Assembly (NCBI RefSeq): GCF_947499215.1
Contig: NZ_CANMNI010000003.1
Location: 620,001-684,000 of the forward strand
Length of the DNA stretch: 64,000 nt
DNA from: an uncultured Pontibacter sp.
GTDB taxonomy: Bacteria; Bacteroidota; Bacteroidia; Cytophagales; Hymenobacteraceae
Direction of reading: 5' to 3'
Shown here piece by piece: positions 52,701 to 60,844 of this stretch (position 1 is its first letter; each line of letters starts with the position of its first letter). Both the position numbers and the translations under genes were made by a program. The notes under the pieces were generated by a model. That model searched no databases, was not told the origin of the DNA, and saw only the letters and a list, made by a program, of their open reading frames with translations.

Positions 52701-54062
52701 CTAGCTTAAGATCCGCAGCTCGTCACGTTTGATCAGTGGAGAACCTGCATAGCGGTCCTCACGCGGACCATTCTCTAACTTGAGCACGCCTCTTGGGCAA
52801 ACGTGAGCGCAGATGCCACAACCTACACACGAAGCCCGGATGATCGGCTCACCCTGTTGCGCATACCAGCGCACATCAATGCCCATTTCGCAGTAAGTGG
52901 AACAGTTGCCGCAGGAGATGCACTGTCCGCCGTTGGTGGAGATGCGGAAGCGGGAGAAGTACTTTTGAAGCAGGCCCAGATAGGCGGCCATCGGGCAGCC
53001 GAAGCGGCACCATACTCGGTTGCCCATCAGCGGGTAAAATCCTACGCCGATCACACCCGAAAACATAGCCCCGATAAAGAACCCGTATGTCTGGGCAAAG
53101 CCGCCCGACAAGTCACCCAGCAAACGGCCTTCGCTCCAAGAGTTGACCCAAAGGAAAAGCGTGGTGAGAATGACAAAACCCAGAATCGGATAGATGATAG
53201 CCACTTCCCAACGCCAGGCTTTTCGGCTTTTGTCGGAGAGGTGTCGGTAAGGATCGCCAGCAGTTTCGGCTAGTCCGCCGCAGCCGCATACCCAAGAGCA
53301 GTACCAGCGTTTGCCATAGAAATAGGTGAGCACCGGCGTAGCCAAAAAAGAGAAAACCGCACCCCAAAATACCATAAATACCCCCAAAGCAGCGCCGTCG
53401 CGGATCAAATAGTCCACGGTACCCGGAAATAGGTAGTCGTACTTGAGCGGCCAGAAGTAACTAAAGTAGTACTCTGGTTGGTTGAGCATCAGCAGCAGGC
53501 CCGGCAATAGAAAGGCAAAACCCAACTGAAAGAACATGACCGAGATGGTGCGGATGATATGGTAGCGGCTGTTACGGTACTTGAGCAGGGCGTATACCCC
53601 CATGATCAGCACGGCCAAGGTATAGAAAGTACCATACAGAAACCACTGGTCGCTGGGGCGGTTGCGCAGCCACTGGCTCAGTGGCTCCATGGCCTGTATC
53701 AATCCTTGCAAAGTTTCAGGAAACCAGTAGAGCAGCACATAAAAACCAGTGAGCACAAAGCCGATGACCCAAGCCGATGCCCCCCGGGAAGTGGCCTCCT
53801 GTTGCCAGAGTCCGTGGTTTTGCTCGGCGGATGATCTATGCCGGCGGCTTTGCCATACATAGAGCAAGGCACCTACCGTGAAAACCGCTGTTCCTCCAAG
53901 GCCGGTCATGACAGGGGAGAGGTAATCGGCTCCCACGGCAGCAACCAGTATACCCAACAGCCCGATGCTGATAAGCAGCAGACCTGCCATCTTCAGGACA
54001 TTTTGCGAAGCAGTAGAAGAGGTGGCAGTAGTATCGGAAATGACAGCAGTATGCATTTGCAT
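52701..54062 (-). CDS. Polyferredoxin membrane protein (NapH/RdxA/NosR-like)
   Basis: 453 residues. About six to seven TM helices with WYCSWVCGCGG and CRFGCPM cysteine motifs in the membrane-proximal loops, then two 4Fe-4S ferredoxin sites near the C terminus: CISCGNCSTYCEMGID and CVGCGICAHVCPRG. This is the NapH/NosR/RdxA architecture, which moves electrons across the membrane via Fe-S clusters. It starts 9 bases after the flavoprotein gene, so flavoprotein to polyferredoxin electron flow is likely. The first 55 residues are extra and low-complexity (Ser/Thr). Confidence 0.87.
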   Translation of the reverse strand: MQMHTAVISDTTATSSTASQNVLKMAGLLLISIGLLGILVAAVGADYLSPVMTGLGGTAVFTVGALLYVWQSRRHRSSAEQNHGLWQQEATSRGASAWVIGFVLTGFYVLLYWFPETLQGLIQAMEPLSQWLRNRPSDQWFLYGTFYTLAVLIMGVYALLKYRNSRYHIIRTISVMFFQLGFAFLLPGLLLMLNQPEYYFSYFWPLKYDYLFPGTVDYLIRDGAALGVFMVFWGAVFSFLATPVLTYFYGKRWYCSWVCGCGGLAETAGDPYRHLSDKSRKAWRWEVAIIYPILGFVILTTLFLWVNSWSEGRLLGDLSGGFAQTYGFFIGAMFSGVIGVGFYPLMGNRVWCRFGCPMAAYLGLLQKYFSRFRISTNGGQCISCGNCSTYCEMGIDVRWYAQQGEPIIRASCVGCGICAHVCPRGVLKLENGPREDRYAGSPLIKRDELRILS

Positions 54063-54071
54063 GATTAGTAA

Positions 54072-55451
54072 CTAACAGGAAGTAGAATCAGAAAACAGAC
54101 CGAAGCGCTTGCGCAACTCCCACCAAGTATTGTGCTTGACGGGCGGTTGTTGGCTAGGGAATCGGATATAGTACTGGCGCAGAAGCTCTTCTTCGTAGCG
54201 CTGGAAAAACTCCGGATCGAAGTTTACGGCTGGTAGCTCTTGCATAACCTCGTGCAAGGTATAGCCTTGCTGCAGCCAGTGGTGGCACAAGTCGTGGCGG
54301 TAACGAACGCCAAGCAGATTTATACCTAGGAGTTTGGCTGTTTCCTTCTCATACAGGAATCGGATGGCCTTGGTCGCCTCCTCGTTTTGCCAGTACAAGG
54401 ACTCGTGTTGCTCTGTGAAAAGTGGAGGAACAGTGCCATAAGTCTGGTATTCGATGTCGAAGAACTTGGCCGAGTTGAACCATGGTCCCCGCTGGTAAGG
54501 CTGGCGGTCACCTAGAAGGGTAGAGGCCAGCGCCTCGGCGTGCAGACGGGCGGTATACCAGAGTTGCTCCATCATCGGCTGGCCCGGCGCAGGACTTCGG
54601 AACTGGGCACAGTCGCTGAGCGCATATACATCGGACTGGCTCGTCTCGAAAAACTCGTTCACCAGTATGCCGCGGTCCATGTCTATACCTGCACCTTTTA
54701 AGAAAGCCACGTTCGGCTGTACACCGGTGGTGACACCTACAAACTGGCAGGCTAATTCCTTGCCACTGCGCGTCAGAATAGCGCGAACCCTACCGGATGC
54801 ATCAGCCAGAATCTCCTGCAGTTCTTCTTGCAGTAACAGTTCGATGCCGTGGTGTTGGATGTGATCGGTTACGAGTTGGGCCTCTTCTGCAGGCAGTACA
54901 TTGTGCCAGTAGAGTTTGTCGCGTATAAGCATGGTGACTGCAATGCCGCGGCTACGGAGCATCTCGGCCATCTCCACGCCAATCAAGCCGCCGCCAATGA
55001 TCACAGCCTTTTGTATACCTGCCGTATTGGCTTCCATCAGCTCCAGATCCTGCAGCGAGACAAGACCTTGCACGCCTTTCAGCGTCTGGCCGGGCCAGTT
55101 GTAAAAAGCGGCGCTGGAGCCGGTCGCCAGTACCAGCTTATCGTAGTGCAAGGGAGCGCCTTCGCGGAGCACCAGCTTTTTCTCGCTTATCTCCACCCGC
55201 TCCACATAATCATGTAAAAGTTCAATCTTCTGTTCCTCCCAATACCAATCGGCATAGGGCACAATGTCCTGAAAGCGCATGTGCCCCATGTACACGTACA
55301 TCAGGGCCGTACGAGAAAAGTGCAGCTTTGACTCAGCGGAGACCATGGTGATGCGGCAATCGCTACGCTGCCGGATACGCTGCGCCAGGGTAACGCCTGC
55401 AATGCCGTTACCGATGATGACTAAATGCTCCTGTGCTTTGATTTTCTCCAT
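54072..55451 (-). CDS. FAD/NAD(P)-dependent oxidoreductase (rubredoxin reductase / NirB-N-like)
   Basis: 459 residues of the two-dinucleotide-binding-domain flavoprotein fold. FAD loop: LVIIGNGIAGVTLAQRIRQ at the N terminus; LVLATGSSAAFYNWPGQ; NAD(P) loop: AVIIGGGLIGVEMAEMLRSRGI; C-terminal FAD contact DVYALSDCAQF. Similarity is to rubredoxin/NirB/NorW-type reductases. The C-terminal 100 residues have an added helical region. ATG 55451 is chosen since it begins at the FAD loop; an upstream 55520 start is out of character. Operon with the following polyferredoxin gene. Confidence 0.9.
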   Translation of the reverse strand: MEKIKAQEHLVIIGNGIAGVTLAQRIRQRSDCRITMVSAESKLHFSRTALMYVYMGHMRFQDIVPYADWYWEEQKIELLHDYVERVEISEKKLVLREGAPLHYDKLVLATGSSAAFYNWPGQTLKGVQGLVSLQDLELMEANTAGIQKAVIIGGGLIGVEMAEMLRSRGIAVTMLIRDKLYWHNVLPAEEAQLVTDHIQHHGIELLLQEELQEILADASGRVRAILTRSGKELACQFVGVTTGVQPNVAFLKGAGIDMDRGILVNEFFETSQSDVYALSDCAQFRSPAPGQPMMEQLWYTARLHAEALASTLLGDRQPYQRGPWFNSAKFFDIEYQTYGTVPPLFTEQHESLYWQNEEATKAIRFLYEKETAKLLGINLLGVRYRHDLCHHWLQQGYTLHEVMQELPAVNFDPEFFQRYEEELLRQYYIRFPSQQPPVKHNTWWELRKRFGLFSDSTSC

Positions 55452-55543
55452 TGAAAAAGCCTGCGCCTTACTGGTGGCTATACCTGTTATACCTTGTTGT
55501 GGCAGGGCAAGTATAGCCAAAGATACGAAATAAGGGCAGGCAT

Positions 55544-55578
55544 AAAAAAAGGAAGGCCGGGTCGTCCCCAGCCTTCCT
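55544..55578 (-). terminator. Intrinsic terminator after the 83-residue gene
   Basis: Stem GGAAGGC/GCCTTCC (55551-55557 with 55571-55577) followed on the minus strand by seven T. It lies 22 bases beyond the stop of the hydrophilic 83-residue gene. Confidence 0.9.
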
Positions 55579-55599
55579 CTCAGTAAGTCTATTTAAATA

Positions 55600-55851
55600 C
55601 TAGCGGCTTCCGGCGCTACTGCCGACATCCTGTCCGCCGTCTTCTACACTTTTGCCACCCTGACGTCCGCCAGTGCGTGGTTCGTTGCCCGCGCTGCGAC
55701 CGGCCTGATCACTCTCCGAAGAGCGTGGAATTTGCTCGGACGGATCCTTCTTGGCAGTCGGGTGTATGTTAGGCACTTTGTTGCCTTCGTTGATATTGTT
55801 TTTGTTTTGATCTTTATTCTGGTCTTTATTCTTATCTGCGTTCATCGTCAT
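55600..55851 (-). CDS. Hydrophilic, probably disordered small protein
   Basis: 83 residues made almost only of polar and charged amino acids. The N-terminal half has a DKNKDQNKDQNKNN imperfect repeat; the C-terminal half is Ser/Gly/Arg-rich (PRSSESDQAGRS, GGRQGGKSVEDGG). There is no hydrophobic core, so it should be intrinsically disordered, like hydrophilins or stress-protective peptides. It is the first of four such genes. Function unknown. Confidence 0.65.
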   Translation of the reverse strand: MTMNADKNKDQNKDQNKNNINEGNKVPNIHPTAKKDPSEQIPRSSESDQAGRSAGNEPRTGGRQGGKSVEDGGQDVGSSAGSR

Positions 55852-55908
55852 TCTGTTTTAGTTATCTTAAGTTTTACTCTGAATCGCCCCCAAGGTTATG
55901 GCTATACC

Positions 55909-56580
55909 TTAGTAACGGTCATAATCCGGGTTGGAACCTGTGCGGTCTGGCGGACCGTAACGGCGTGGCTGGCGCTGTTCGTAGTTGCTTTGGCGCTGGC
56001 GCATTTCACCGGTCATGGGATTGTAGCGGCGGTTGTAATCCGGATCGGAGTTGCGGTCGCCGTCGTAGCCGAAACTGAGTGAGCCGGCCATGTTACCATA
56101 GTTCTCGTCGCGGAGATGTGGGTAGTTGTCAGGGCGATAATCGCCGTCGAAATTGCCTGAGGTACGGCGGCTGTACTGGTCACCGTATTGCTGGCTGCTG
56201 CTACGTGAATCTCTGCTGCCTTCGTTGTAGCGCGAGCGATTATCGCGCATACCTGCGCTACCACCGTAACGTCCTCCAAAGCCACTGTAATTACCTTGTC
56301 TCGAACTGTCGCCGCGATAGCTTTGCTGGTACTGGCGCTCCGTATAATTATCGTTGTCCTGCAGGTTGCGGCTGCGGCGGTACACGTAGTCGCCTCCTTG
56401 GTCCTCGTTGTAGCGATCACGGCCTCTGTTGCCCATGTCACCTTGGCGATTGCGGTTGTAGGTGCTGTAGTGCTCGTCTTCATCCAAACGGTAAGCACCT
56501 CTATACTGCGATTCGTCAGGACGACGCTCGTTACGTCTGCGGTCATCGTGGCGGTCCTGCCAGTTGTTATATCTTTCCAT
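55909..56580 (-). CDS. Tyr/Arg/Asp/Gly/Asn-rich disordered protein A
   Basis: 223 residues. Low-complexity composition with Arg-, Tyr-, Asp-, Gly- and Asn-rich segments (for example NWQDRHDDRRRNERRPDE, GDYVYRRSRN, YNRRYNPMTGEM, RQPRRYGPPDRTG). It has no predicted globular domain, no signal and no TM helix. Tyr-Arg spacing resembles the sticker pattern of phase-separating proteins. ATG 56580 is the start. It diverges from protein B across a 131-base promoter region. Kinship to proteins B and C is compositional, not alignable by eye. Confidence 0.75.
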   Translation of the reverse strand: MERYNNWQDRHDDRRRNERRPDESQYRGAYRLDEDEHYSTYNRNRQGDMGNRGRDRYNEDQGGDYVYRRSRNLQDNDNYTERQYQQSYRGDSSRQGNYSGFGGRYGGSAGMRDNRSRYNEGSRDSRSSSQQYGDQYSRRTSGNFDGDYRPDNYPHLRDENYGNMAGSLSFGYDGDRNSDPDYNRRYNPMTGEMRQRQSNYEQRQPRRYGPPDRTGSNPDYDRY

Positions 56581-56711
56581 AGTCTTATCTGATTTAGTAT
56601 ACCCTCTATAAACGAACAATCGGAAAGGGAGTTTACACGGCATCCTTAACCCTAAGCAAGGGCAAGCCCGTAAACAGTAGCAGTACATGTAAGTAATAAA
56701 ATCACAATGCT
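56581..56711. promoter_or_regulatory. Shared divergent promoter region of the disordered-protein genes
   Basis: 131 bases between two divergent starts. GTTTAC at 56631-56636 and GTAAAC at 56670-56675 form an inverted pair that could be a shared operator. No other site is clear. Confidence 0.4.
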
Positions 56712-57398
56712 ATGAGAAACAACAGAGAAGAAAACCGCGATAATCGAAACATGGAGCCACGCTGGATACATGGTCATCACCATGGTGAAAACTCAGACCG
56801 CGGCAACTATACCGTGGACTCGCATTTTAACAGCGGCTATGGCGAGCAGGAAGACGATTACTATGATACCCGGTCTTTCAACACCAACATAGACCACGAA
56901 TATGGCTCCCGACAGGGGCGCTTTCAGCCGGGCGGTGCGCAGTATAGCGGCGAGGACTTTACTTCGAACAGACGCAGAAGAAATGATAACCCTTATGGCA
57001 TGAGTTATGTGCCGAACGACGACCATAACTCCGGCCGACACTACGATCCACAGGCTGATTACAGCAACAATGACTACGATGACTTGCGCCGTCCGGGTAA
57101 TTCTTGGACACGCTCCGAACAGTATGACGAAACCTTCGGGCATGATATCAGCCGCCGTCGCAGACGCGGTGATCAGGGCTTCCAAGGCCACTCCTCCATG
57201 GGCGACTACGAATCATACCGCCGCTACGAAATGAACAACCCGGCCTACGACAACGACTACAGCGGAGGCTTTGCCGGCCGTAACCATACAGAGGGACGTG
57301 AGCATTTTGGCGAGGACAGCCATTACAGCAACTTAAGCCGCTGGGGACAGGAAAACCGCCCACAGCGCCGCTCCGAAGACCGGCACAACCGACACTAA
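56712..57398 (+). CDS. Tyr/Arg/Asp/Gly/Asn-rich disordered protein B
   Basis: 228 residues, low complexity. NREENRDNRNMEPRWIHGHHHGEN at the start is His-rich, then Tyr/Asp/Gly/Ser/Asn segments (DDYYDTRSFN, NNDYDDLRRPG), RRRRRG-type basic runs and a C-terminal PQRRSEDRHNRH. No signal, TM helix or known domain. Composition is close to proteins A and C. Follows the shared divergent promoter and is trailed by a hairpin (57412-57443) before protein C. Confidence 0.75.
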   Translation: MRNNREENRDNRNMEPRWIHGHHHGENSDRGNYTVDSHFNSGYGEQEDDYYDTRSFNTNIDHEYGSRQGRFQPGGAQYSGEDFTSNRRRRNDNPYGMSYVPNDDHNSGRHYDPQADYSNNDYDDLRRPGNSWTRSEQYDETFGHDISRRRRRGDQGFQGHSSMGDYESYRRYEMNNPAYDNDYSGGFAGRNHTEGREHFGEDSHYSNLSRWGQENRPQRRSEDRHNRH

Positions 57399-57411
57399 TT
57401 TGTAAAACCAA

Positions 57412-57443
57412 ACAGCCGTAGGAGAGCGCTCTTCAGCGGCTGT
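57412..57443 (+). terminator. Hairpin between disordered protein genes B and C
   Basis: ACAGCCG/CGGCTGT stem (57412-57418 with 57437-57443) with an inner AGAGCGCTCT palindrome, followed by CATTTTAAAAAA. It may attenuate transcription into protein C's gene rather than end it. Confidence 0.5.
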
Positions 57444-57463
57444 CATTTTAAAAAAATAGAACG

Positions 57464-57994
57464 ATGAGAGATTATAGAGATCAGAATTACGGCGACTTCA
57501 GCCGCCAATACCAAGAGGACCATCCGCGGCAACAGCATCACCGCAATGAGCGTCGTGATTGGGGCAGAAGAGCTGAGGACGAAGGCGCCGGAAGACAATA
57601 CCGCGCAAGGCACGACGACTCGCGCATGCGCGAAGGCAATTACCGCGGCAGCATGGAGGATTACTACAACACCACTTATGACACCAACAACTACAGTGGT
57701 GTGCCTCGGCACGACGAGTACGGACTACCGCATGGCTCTGAAAACGATTTAGGAAGAGTAAGCCGCGGCAACCCGCAGTTCTACAACCCCGACAGCTTCG
57801 AGCGTACCCGCTACCGTTACAGTACCGGCTACAATCCGAACTATGACAACCCTGAGGAAGGCGACCTGTACCGCAACTTCGACAGCCGTGGTAACCATGG
57901 ATACCGCCACGACGCCTCCTATGGCAATGCCGATGAGTTCCGCGATTTTGGCGACGACCACTACGGCTCTCGAGACCAGAGCGGCCGATACTAA
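57464..57994 (+). CDS. Tyr/Arg/Asp/Gly/Asn-rich disordered protein C
   Basis: 176 residues. Begins MRDYRDQNYGDFSRQYQED, then NERRDWGRRAEDEGAGR, and later RTRYRYSTGYNPNYDNPEEG, ending DHYGSRDQSGRY. Again rich in Arg, Tyr, Asp, Gly and Asn and without hydrophobic clusters, so expected to be disordered. It shares the YRYSTGYNPNYD style with protein A's YNRRYNPMTG. Co-oriented with protein B, 65 bases downstream, and followed by a strong terminator. Confidence 0.75.
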   Translation: MRDYRDQNYGDFSRQYQEDHPRQQHHRNERRDWGRRAEDEGAGRQYRARHDDSRMREGNYRGSMEDYYNTTYDTNNYSGVPRHDEYGLPHGSENDLGRVSRGNPQFYNPDSFERTRYRYSTGYNPNYDNPEEGDLYRNFDSRGNHGYRHDASYGNADEFRDFGDDHYGSRDQSGRY

Positions 57995-58094
57995 GAAGTG
58001 CGGCCCGTGAAAATGATTATACCTATTGTATACTTTTTTTCAACATTGCGTATAAGTGACTATACATTAGTATTGAATTTCCATCTGAGAAAGG

Positions 58095-58120
58095 CCACAG
58101 CGTAACAGCTGTGGTTTTTT
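58095..58120 (+). terminator. Intrinsic terminator after the disordered-protein cluster
   Basis: CCACAGC/GCTGTGG stem with 6-base loop (58095-58114) followed by a run of T. Confidence 0.93.
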
Positions 58121-58197
58121 TCAATTTTTTGTGAAATCTTTGATATAGGACAAATTCAATTCAATTTGGTTAAATTTTACGATTCGAACATAATTCC

Positions 58198-58743
58198 ATG
58201 AGCATACTCAGGTCTTTTCTATTAGGTGTCATTACCCTGATCGCGATTCTGGGTATCATATCCATTAGTTTGCCGCGTCAAATCCATATTCAGCGCGATA
58301 TTATCATAAATGCTTCAGCAGAAGAAACTTACGAGCAGTTGAGTGACCTCCGTAACTGGCCTAAATGGCTTCCGGGCAACCATACCGGCACAGGCAGAGC
58401 CCTGAGTTATGCAGGACCGTCCGTTGGGTCAAGCCTGCATTGGACCAGCGAGCGACGAAGTATAGGGCAGAGCGTTGTCACTATTGTAGATGCCGAACCT
58501 CCCAAAAAGCTCGTTACCAATCTGGAGTTTGAAAAGAATGATAAGGCGCACAGCACCTTTACGCTCGAGGAAACAGAAGAGGGCACCAAGCTAACGTGGC
58601 ATTTGGAGAAGTACATGGGAGACAATCCGATCCACAAATTTTCAGGATTGCTGATTGACAGTACAGTGGGAGAGGAGTTTGAGGACGGGCTCGCTAATAT
58701 CAAAAAAGAAGTGGAGTCTAAATACGTGCTGACCGACAACTAA
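58198..58743 (+). CDS. SRPBCC (polyketide cyclase/START-like) protein with N-terminal membrane anchor
   Basis: 181 residues. One TM helix (about 5-25, SFLLGVITLIAILGIISISL) is followed by the SRPBCC fold: IHIQRDIIINASAEETYEQLSDLRNWPKW (conserved start of the polyketide_cyc2 family), then alternating strands with TWHLEKYMGDNPI and a C-terminal long helix. These proteins bind hydrophobic ligands in a deep cavity. The ligand is unknown. It follows the disordered-protein cluster but has its own promoter space. Confidence 0.82.
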   Translation: MSILRSFLLGVITLIAILGIISISLPRQIHIQRDIIINASAEETYEQLSDLRNWPKWLPGNHTGTGRALSYAGPSVGSSLHWTSERRSIGQSVVTIVDAEPPKKLVTNLEFEKNDKAHSTFTLEETEEGTKLTWHLEKYMGDNPIHKFSGLLIDSTVGEEFEDGLANIKKEVESKYVLTDN

Positions 58744-58777
58744 GTACAACCACACACGCAAGACTAGTAACTTTCTT

Positions 58778-58803
58778 AAGGTATAGCTTTTCAGCTATAC
58801 CTT
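58778..58803. terminator. Hairpin made of inverted AGGTATAGC copies, overlapping a stop codon
   Basis: AAGGTATAGCT/AGCTATACCTT (58778-58788 with 58793-58803) lies between convergent genes and includes the last codons of the DUF421 gene. It is built from two opposed copies of the genome-abundant GGTATA motif. Confidence 0.75.
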
Positions 58804-59265
58804 TTCTATTTCCTTCTGTTCCTGATCTTTTGGTATGATGGTGATCTTGCCGTCTTTTTCCAGAATGGCGTACTTGATCTGATCGAGCCGCTCGAGTCCC
58901 CGAAGAGCCCTAGCCGATTCCATGATATCCGCTTCATCTACCCGCACCTTTTTTAGCTGCTCATGCAGCACCTTGCCATCGTCGAGGAGAATTACGGGCA
59001 CCCCATCTAGCACTTTTCCGAAGTAGTTATACTTTTGCTTGAGAAGTGAAAGGCTGATATCGGCCAACAGGAGGGTGATGATCAGCACAAAACTGTTCAT
59101 CATGGAATGGTCCTCGCCGACGAGCGCCTGTTCCGCTGTTTCAGCGATAATCAGCAACAGCACAAAGTCGAACACAGTGGCCTCGTACAGGGTTCTTTTG
59201 CCACTAATCCTGAAAATAATCATCAGGAACACATACAAGACCAGTCCTCTGATAACGGTTTCCAT
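58795..59265 (-). CDS. DUF421 (YetF-like) membrane protein
   Basis: 156 residues. N-terminal helices ([46 protein letters not shown]) then the DUF421 domain ending [37 protein letters not shown] (short acidic/basic block). YetF-family proteins are membrane proteins of unsettled role. The stop is inside the hairpin at 58778-58803. It is encoded 9 bases after the membrane protein gene upstream, so they are co-transcribed. Confidence 0.85.
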   Translation of the reverse strand: [156 protein letters not shown]

Positions 59266-59274
59266 AGCGTAAAC

Positions 59275-59778
59275 TTAAGGGTATATAAACTGCGTGATAG
59301 CTACTTTTTTCTTATCAGTGGAGAAGTGCAAAGGCAGGGAGCCCATGCCTTTTGGCGTCAAGTAGAAGGTAACGGAAAATGGCTGGTTGGCTGTAGTGAA
59401 GCTATAAGTGATGCCCTGTTCGTGGGTATAGACCTCCGAAGGCTCAGGCACGACTTTATCTATTTGAAACTTCTCGTAAAAATCTTTGCTGAGGTGCAGG
59501 TCCGTGAGGGAGTTGCTGGTAGAGGGTGCCAGCTTCACTTTAATTTCGGCGGGGGCGCTGCGTCTCAAAAAGCGTTCGTATTCGACCTCAAGCAATTCGG
59601 AGCTGTCGCCTGCTTTTAGGCTTTGTAGATTGCCGATACCACCATCGCCGGTAAAGCCCAGCAAAGCTGCAATAATTACAAGCGCCATGATAACCCAAGC
59701 CACCCGCTGGATTTTCCAGCTGTTGCTTTCCAGTTGAATATCTTCGTCTATCTCAAGTTCACCCCTATGCTTTTTCAC
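59275..59778 (-). CDS. Membrane protein of unknown function paired with DUF421
   Basis: 167 residues. One TM helix (VAWVIMALVIIAALLGF, about 28-44) follows a short charged N terminus (MKKHRGELEIDEDIQLESN). The C-terminal extracytoplasmic domain is beta-rich (FSVTFYLTPKGMGSLPLHFS). No known domain is named. It precedes the DUF421 gene by 9 bases, and similar pairs are seen with DUF421 genes elsewhere as far as I recall. Confidence 0.7.
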   Translation of the reverse strand: MKKHRGELEIDEDIQLESNSWKIQRVAWVIMALVIIAALLGFTGDGGIGNLQSLKAGDSSELLEVEYERFLRRSAPAEIKVKLAPSTSNSLTDLHLSKDFYEKFQIDKVVPEPSEVYTHEQGITYSFTTANQPFSVTFYLTPKGMGSLPLHFSTDKKKVAITQFIYP

Positions 59779-59826
59779 GGCTATACCTTGCGTTTGCTTT
59801 CGCAGGTATATAACGCTCGGGCAACT

Positions 59827-60720
59827 TTATGGTTTTGCTACACTGTCGGGGCTGGTAATTTCGGGATAGGCTTCCGTTTTAAAATCAGCTACTTGCTTAT
59901 AAAGCTTGCCTTTTTCGGCGAGCGAAGACAGGAAAAGCGTAACCTTGGAAGTGTTGAAGTGGTTGGACAGATCGGCCAGCAAGTCCGGTATACCGTCACG
60001 GTCAAGGTCGCCCACCCAGAGGAGCACATAGATGGCACTCTCAAAGTTTTCGTCAGAAGCCAGCTCCTGCGTGATCTTGCGTCCGTTTTTGATACCCGTC
60101 ACCGTCCATCTGTAGTTTTGTACTGAGTATGACTCTGATCCTTCCTGTTGAATGCTGTCGCCGCTTGCCGCCAAGGTATAGGTCTTGCCTTTAAAGTTAA
60201 GGTCGATGGAAGTATTCGGCAAAATCACCTGACTCGGATAGCCCACGGTGTCCACTTCACTGGCCTGCAGTTTAGCTATACCTGTCACGAAGAAAAGAGT
60301 GCTCGGGTGATCGCTCTGCACTTCACGCCCTGACCGTATCTGTCGGCCTTTATCAAAAACCGGATCAAAATATGTGGTGACCTGCAGGCGGCTGGGCTGT
60401 AGCCGGAAAACACTGTCATCCTGCACAAGCGCCATCCAGGACTTCTGTTCCGCGCCTTGCCATACCTCGTGCTTATGGAAGCGCCCTTCGATCATGATCT
60501 TGGCGGCTGTGCTGGGTTCCGGACTCAGATCAGTGGTGTCAGGAGCATAGTGCTGCATCTCGTCATCGGGAGGTAGTTTGGCTGAGTCGGGTGCCTGCAA
60601 CAGACTGCTATCGGTCTCCAACAAGTGCGTATGATCCGTTTGGTTAGCCTGCGACTGGTCCGGAGAATTGTTGCAGGCCGCCATGCTCAAAGCTAAAAAC
60701 AGGATCGCAAGTATACGCAT
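59827..60720 (-). CDS. Lipoprotein of unknown function with an FG-GAP-like Asp loop
   Basis: 297 residues. Lipoprotein signal ILAILFLALSMAAC (Cys about 16), then a Ser/Thr/Asp/Gln-rich linker and a beta-rich domain. VGDLDRDGIPDLLADLSNHFN resembles the Ca-binding DxDxDG loop of FG-GAP/thrombospondin-type repeats. No catalytic motif is visible. It sits alone between dapA's terminator and the DUF421 pair. Confidence 0.75.
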   Translation of the reverse strand: MRILAILFLALSMAACNNSPDQSQANQTDHTHLLETDSSLLQAPDSAKLPPDDEMQHYAPDTTDLSPEPSTAAKIMIEGRFHKHEVWQGAEQKSWMALVQDDSVFRLQPSRLQVTTYFDPVFDKGRQIRSGREVQSDHPSTLFFVTGIAKLQASEVDTVGYPSQVILPNTSIDLNFKGKTYTLAASGDSIQQEGSESYSVQNYRWTVTGIKNGRKITQELASDENFESAIYVLLWVGDLDRDGIPDLLADLSNHFNTSKVTLFLSSLAEKGKLYKQVADFKTEAYPEITSPDSVAKP

Positions 60721-60782
60721 TATGCTGGGGTATTAGGATAGAAGAAAACGAATATAGCGAAAATATCTTTTGGGCGAATAAA

Positions 60783-60816
60783 AAACAGGAAGGCTGGCCA
60801 TCGCCAACCTTCCTGT
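60783..60816 (-). terminator. Intrinsic terminator after dapA
   Basis: Stem AACAGGAAGG/CCTTCCTGTT (60783-60792 with 60807-60816) with inner TGGC/GCCA, followed on the minus strand by TTTTTTATT. Confidence 0.9.
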
Positions 60817-60844
60817 TCTATAAGCTATACCTTGAAACGAAGGA

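Noticed and set aside
52591..52704. 37-codon frame starting MLKKERSQHQ
   Set aside because: Short, runs into the end of the polyferredoxin gene on the other strand, and no homologue is recognised; not convincing.
56013..56592. Ala/Thr/Val-rich frames over the disordered-protein genes
   Set aside because: These are frame-shifted shadows of the repetitive low-complexity genes; the Arg/Tyr/Asp frames have proper starts and terminators.
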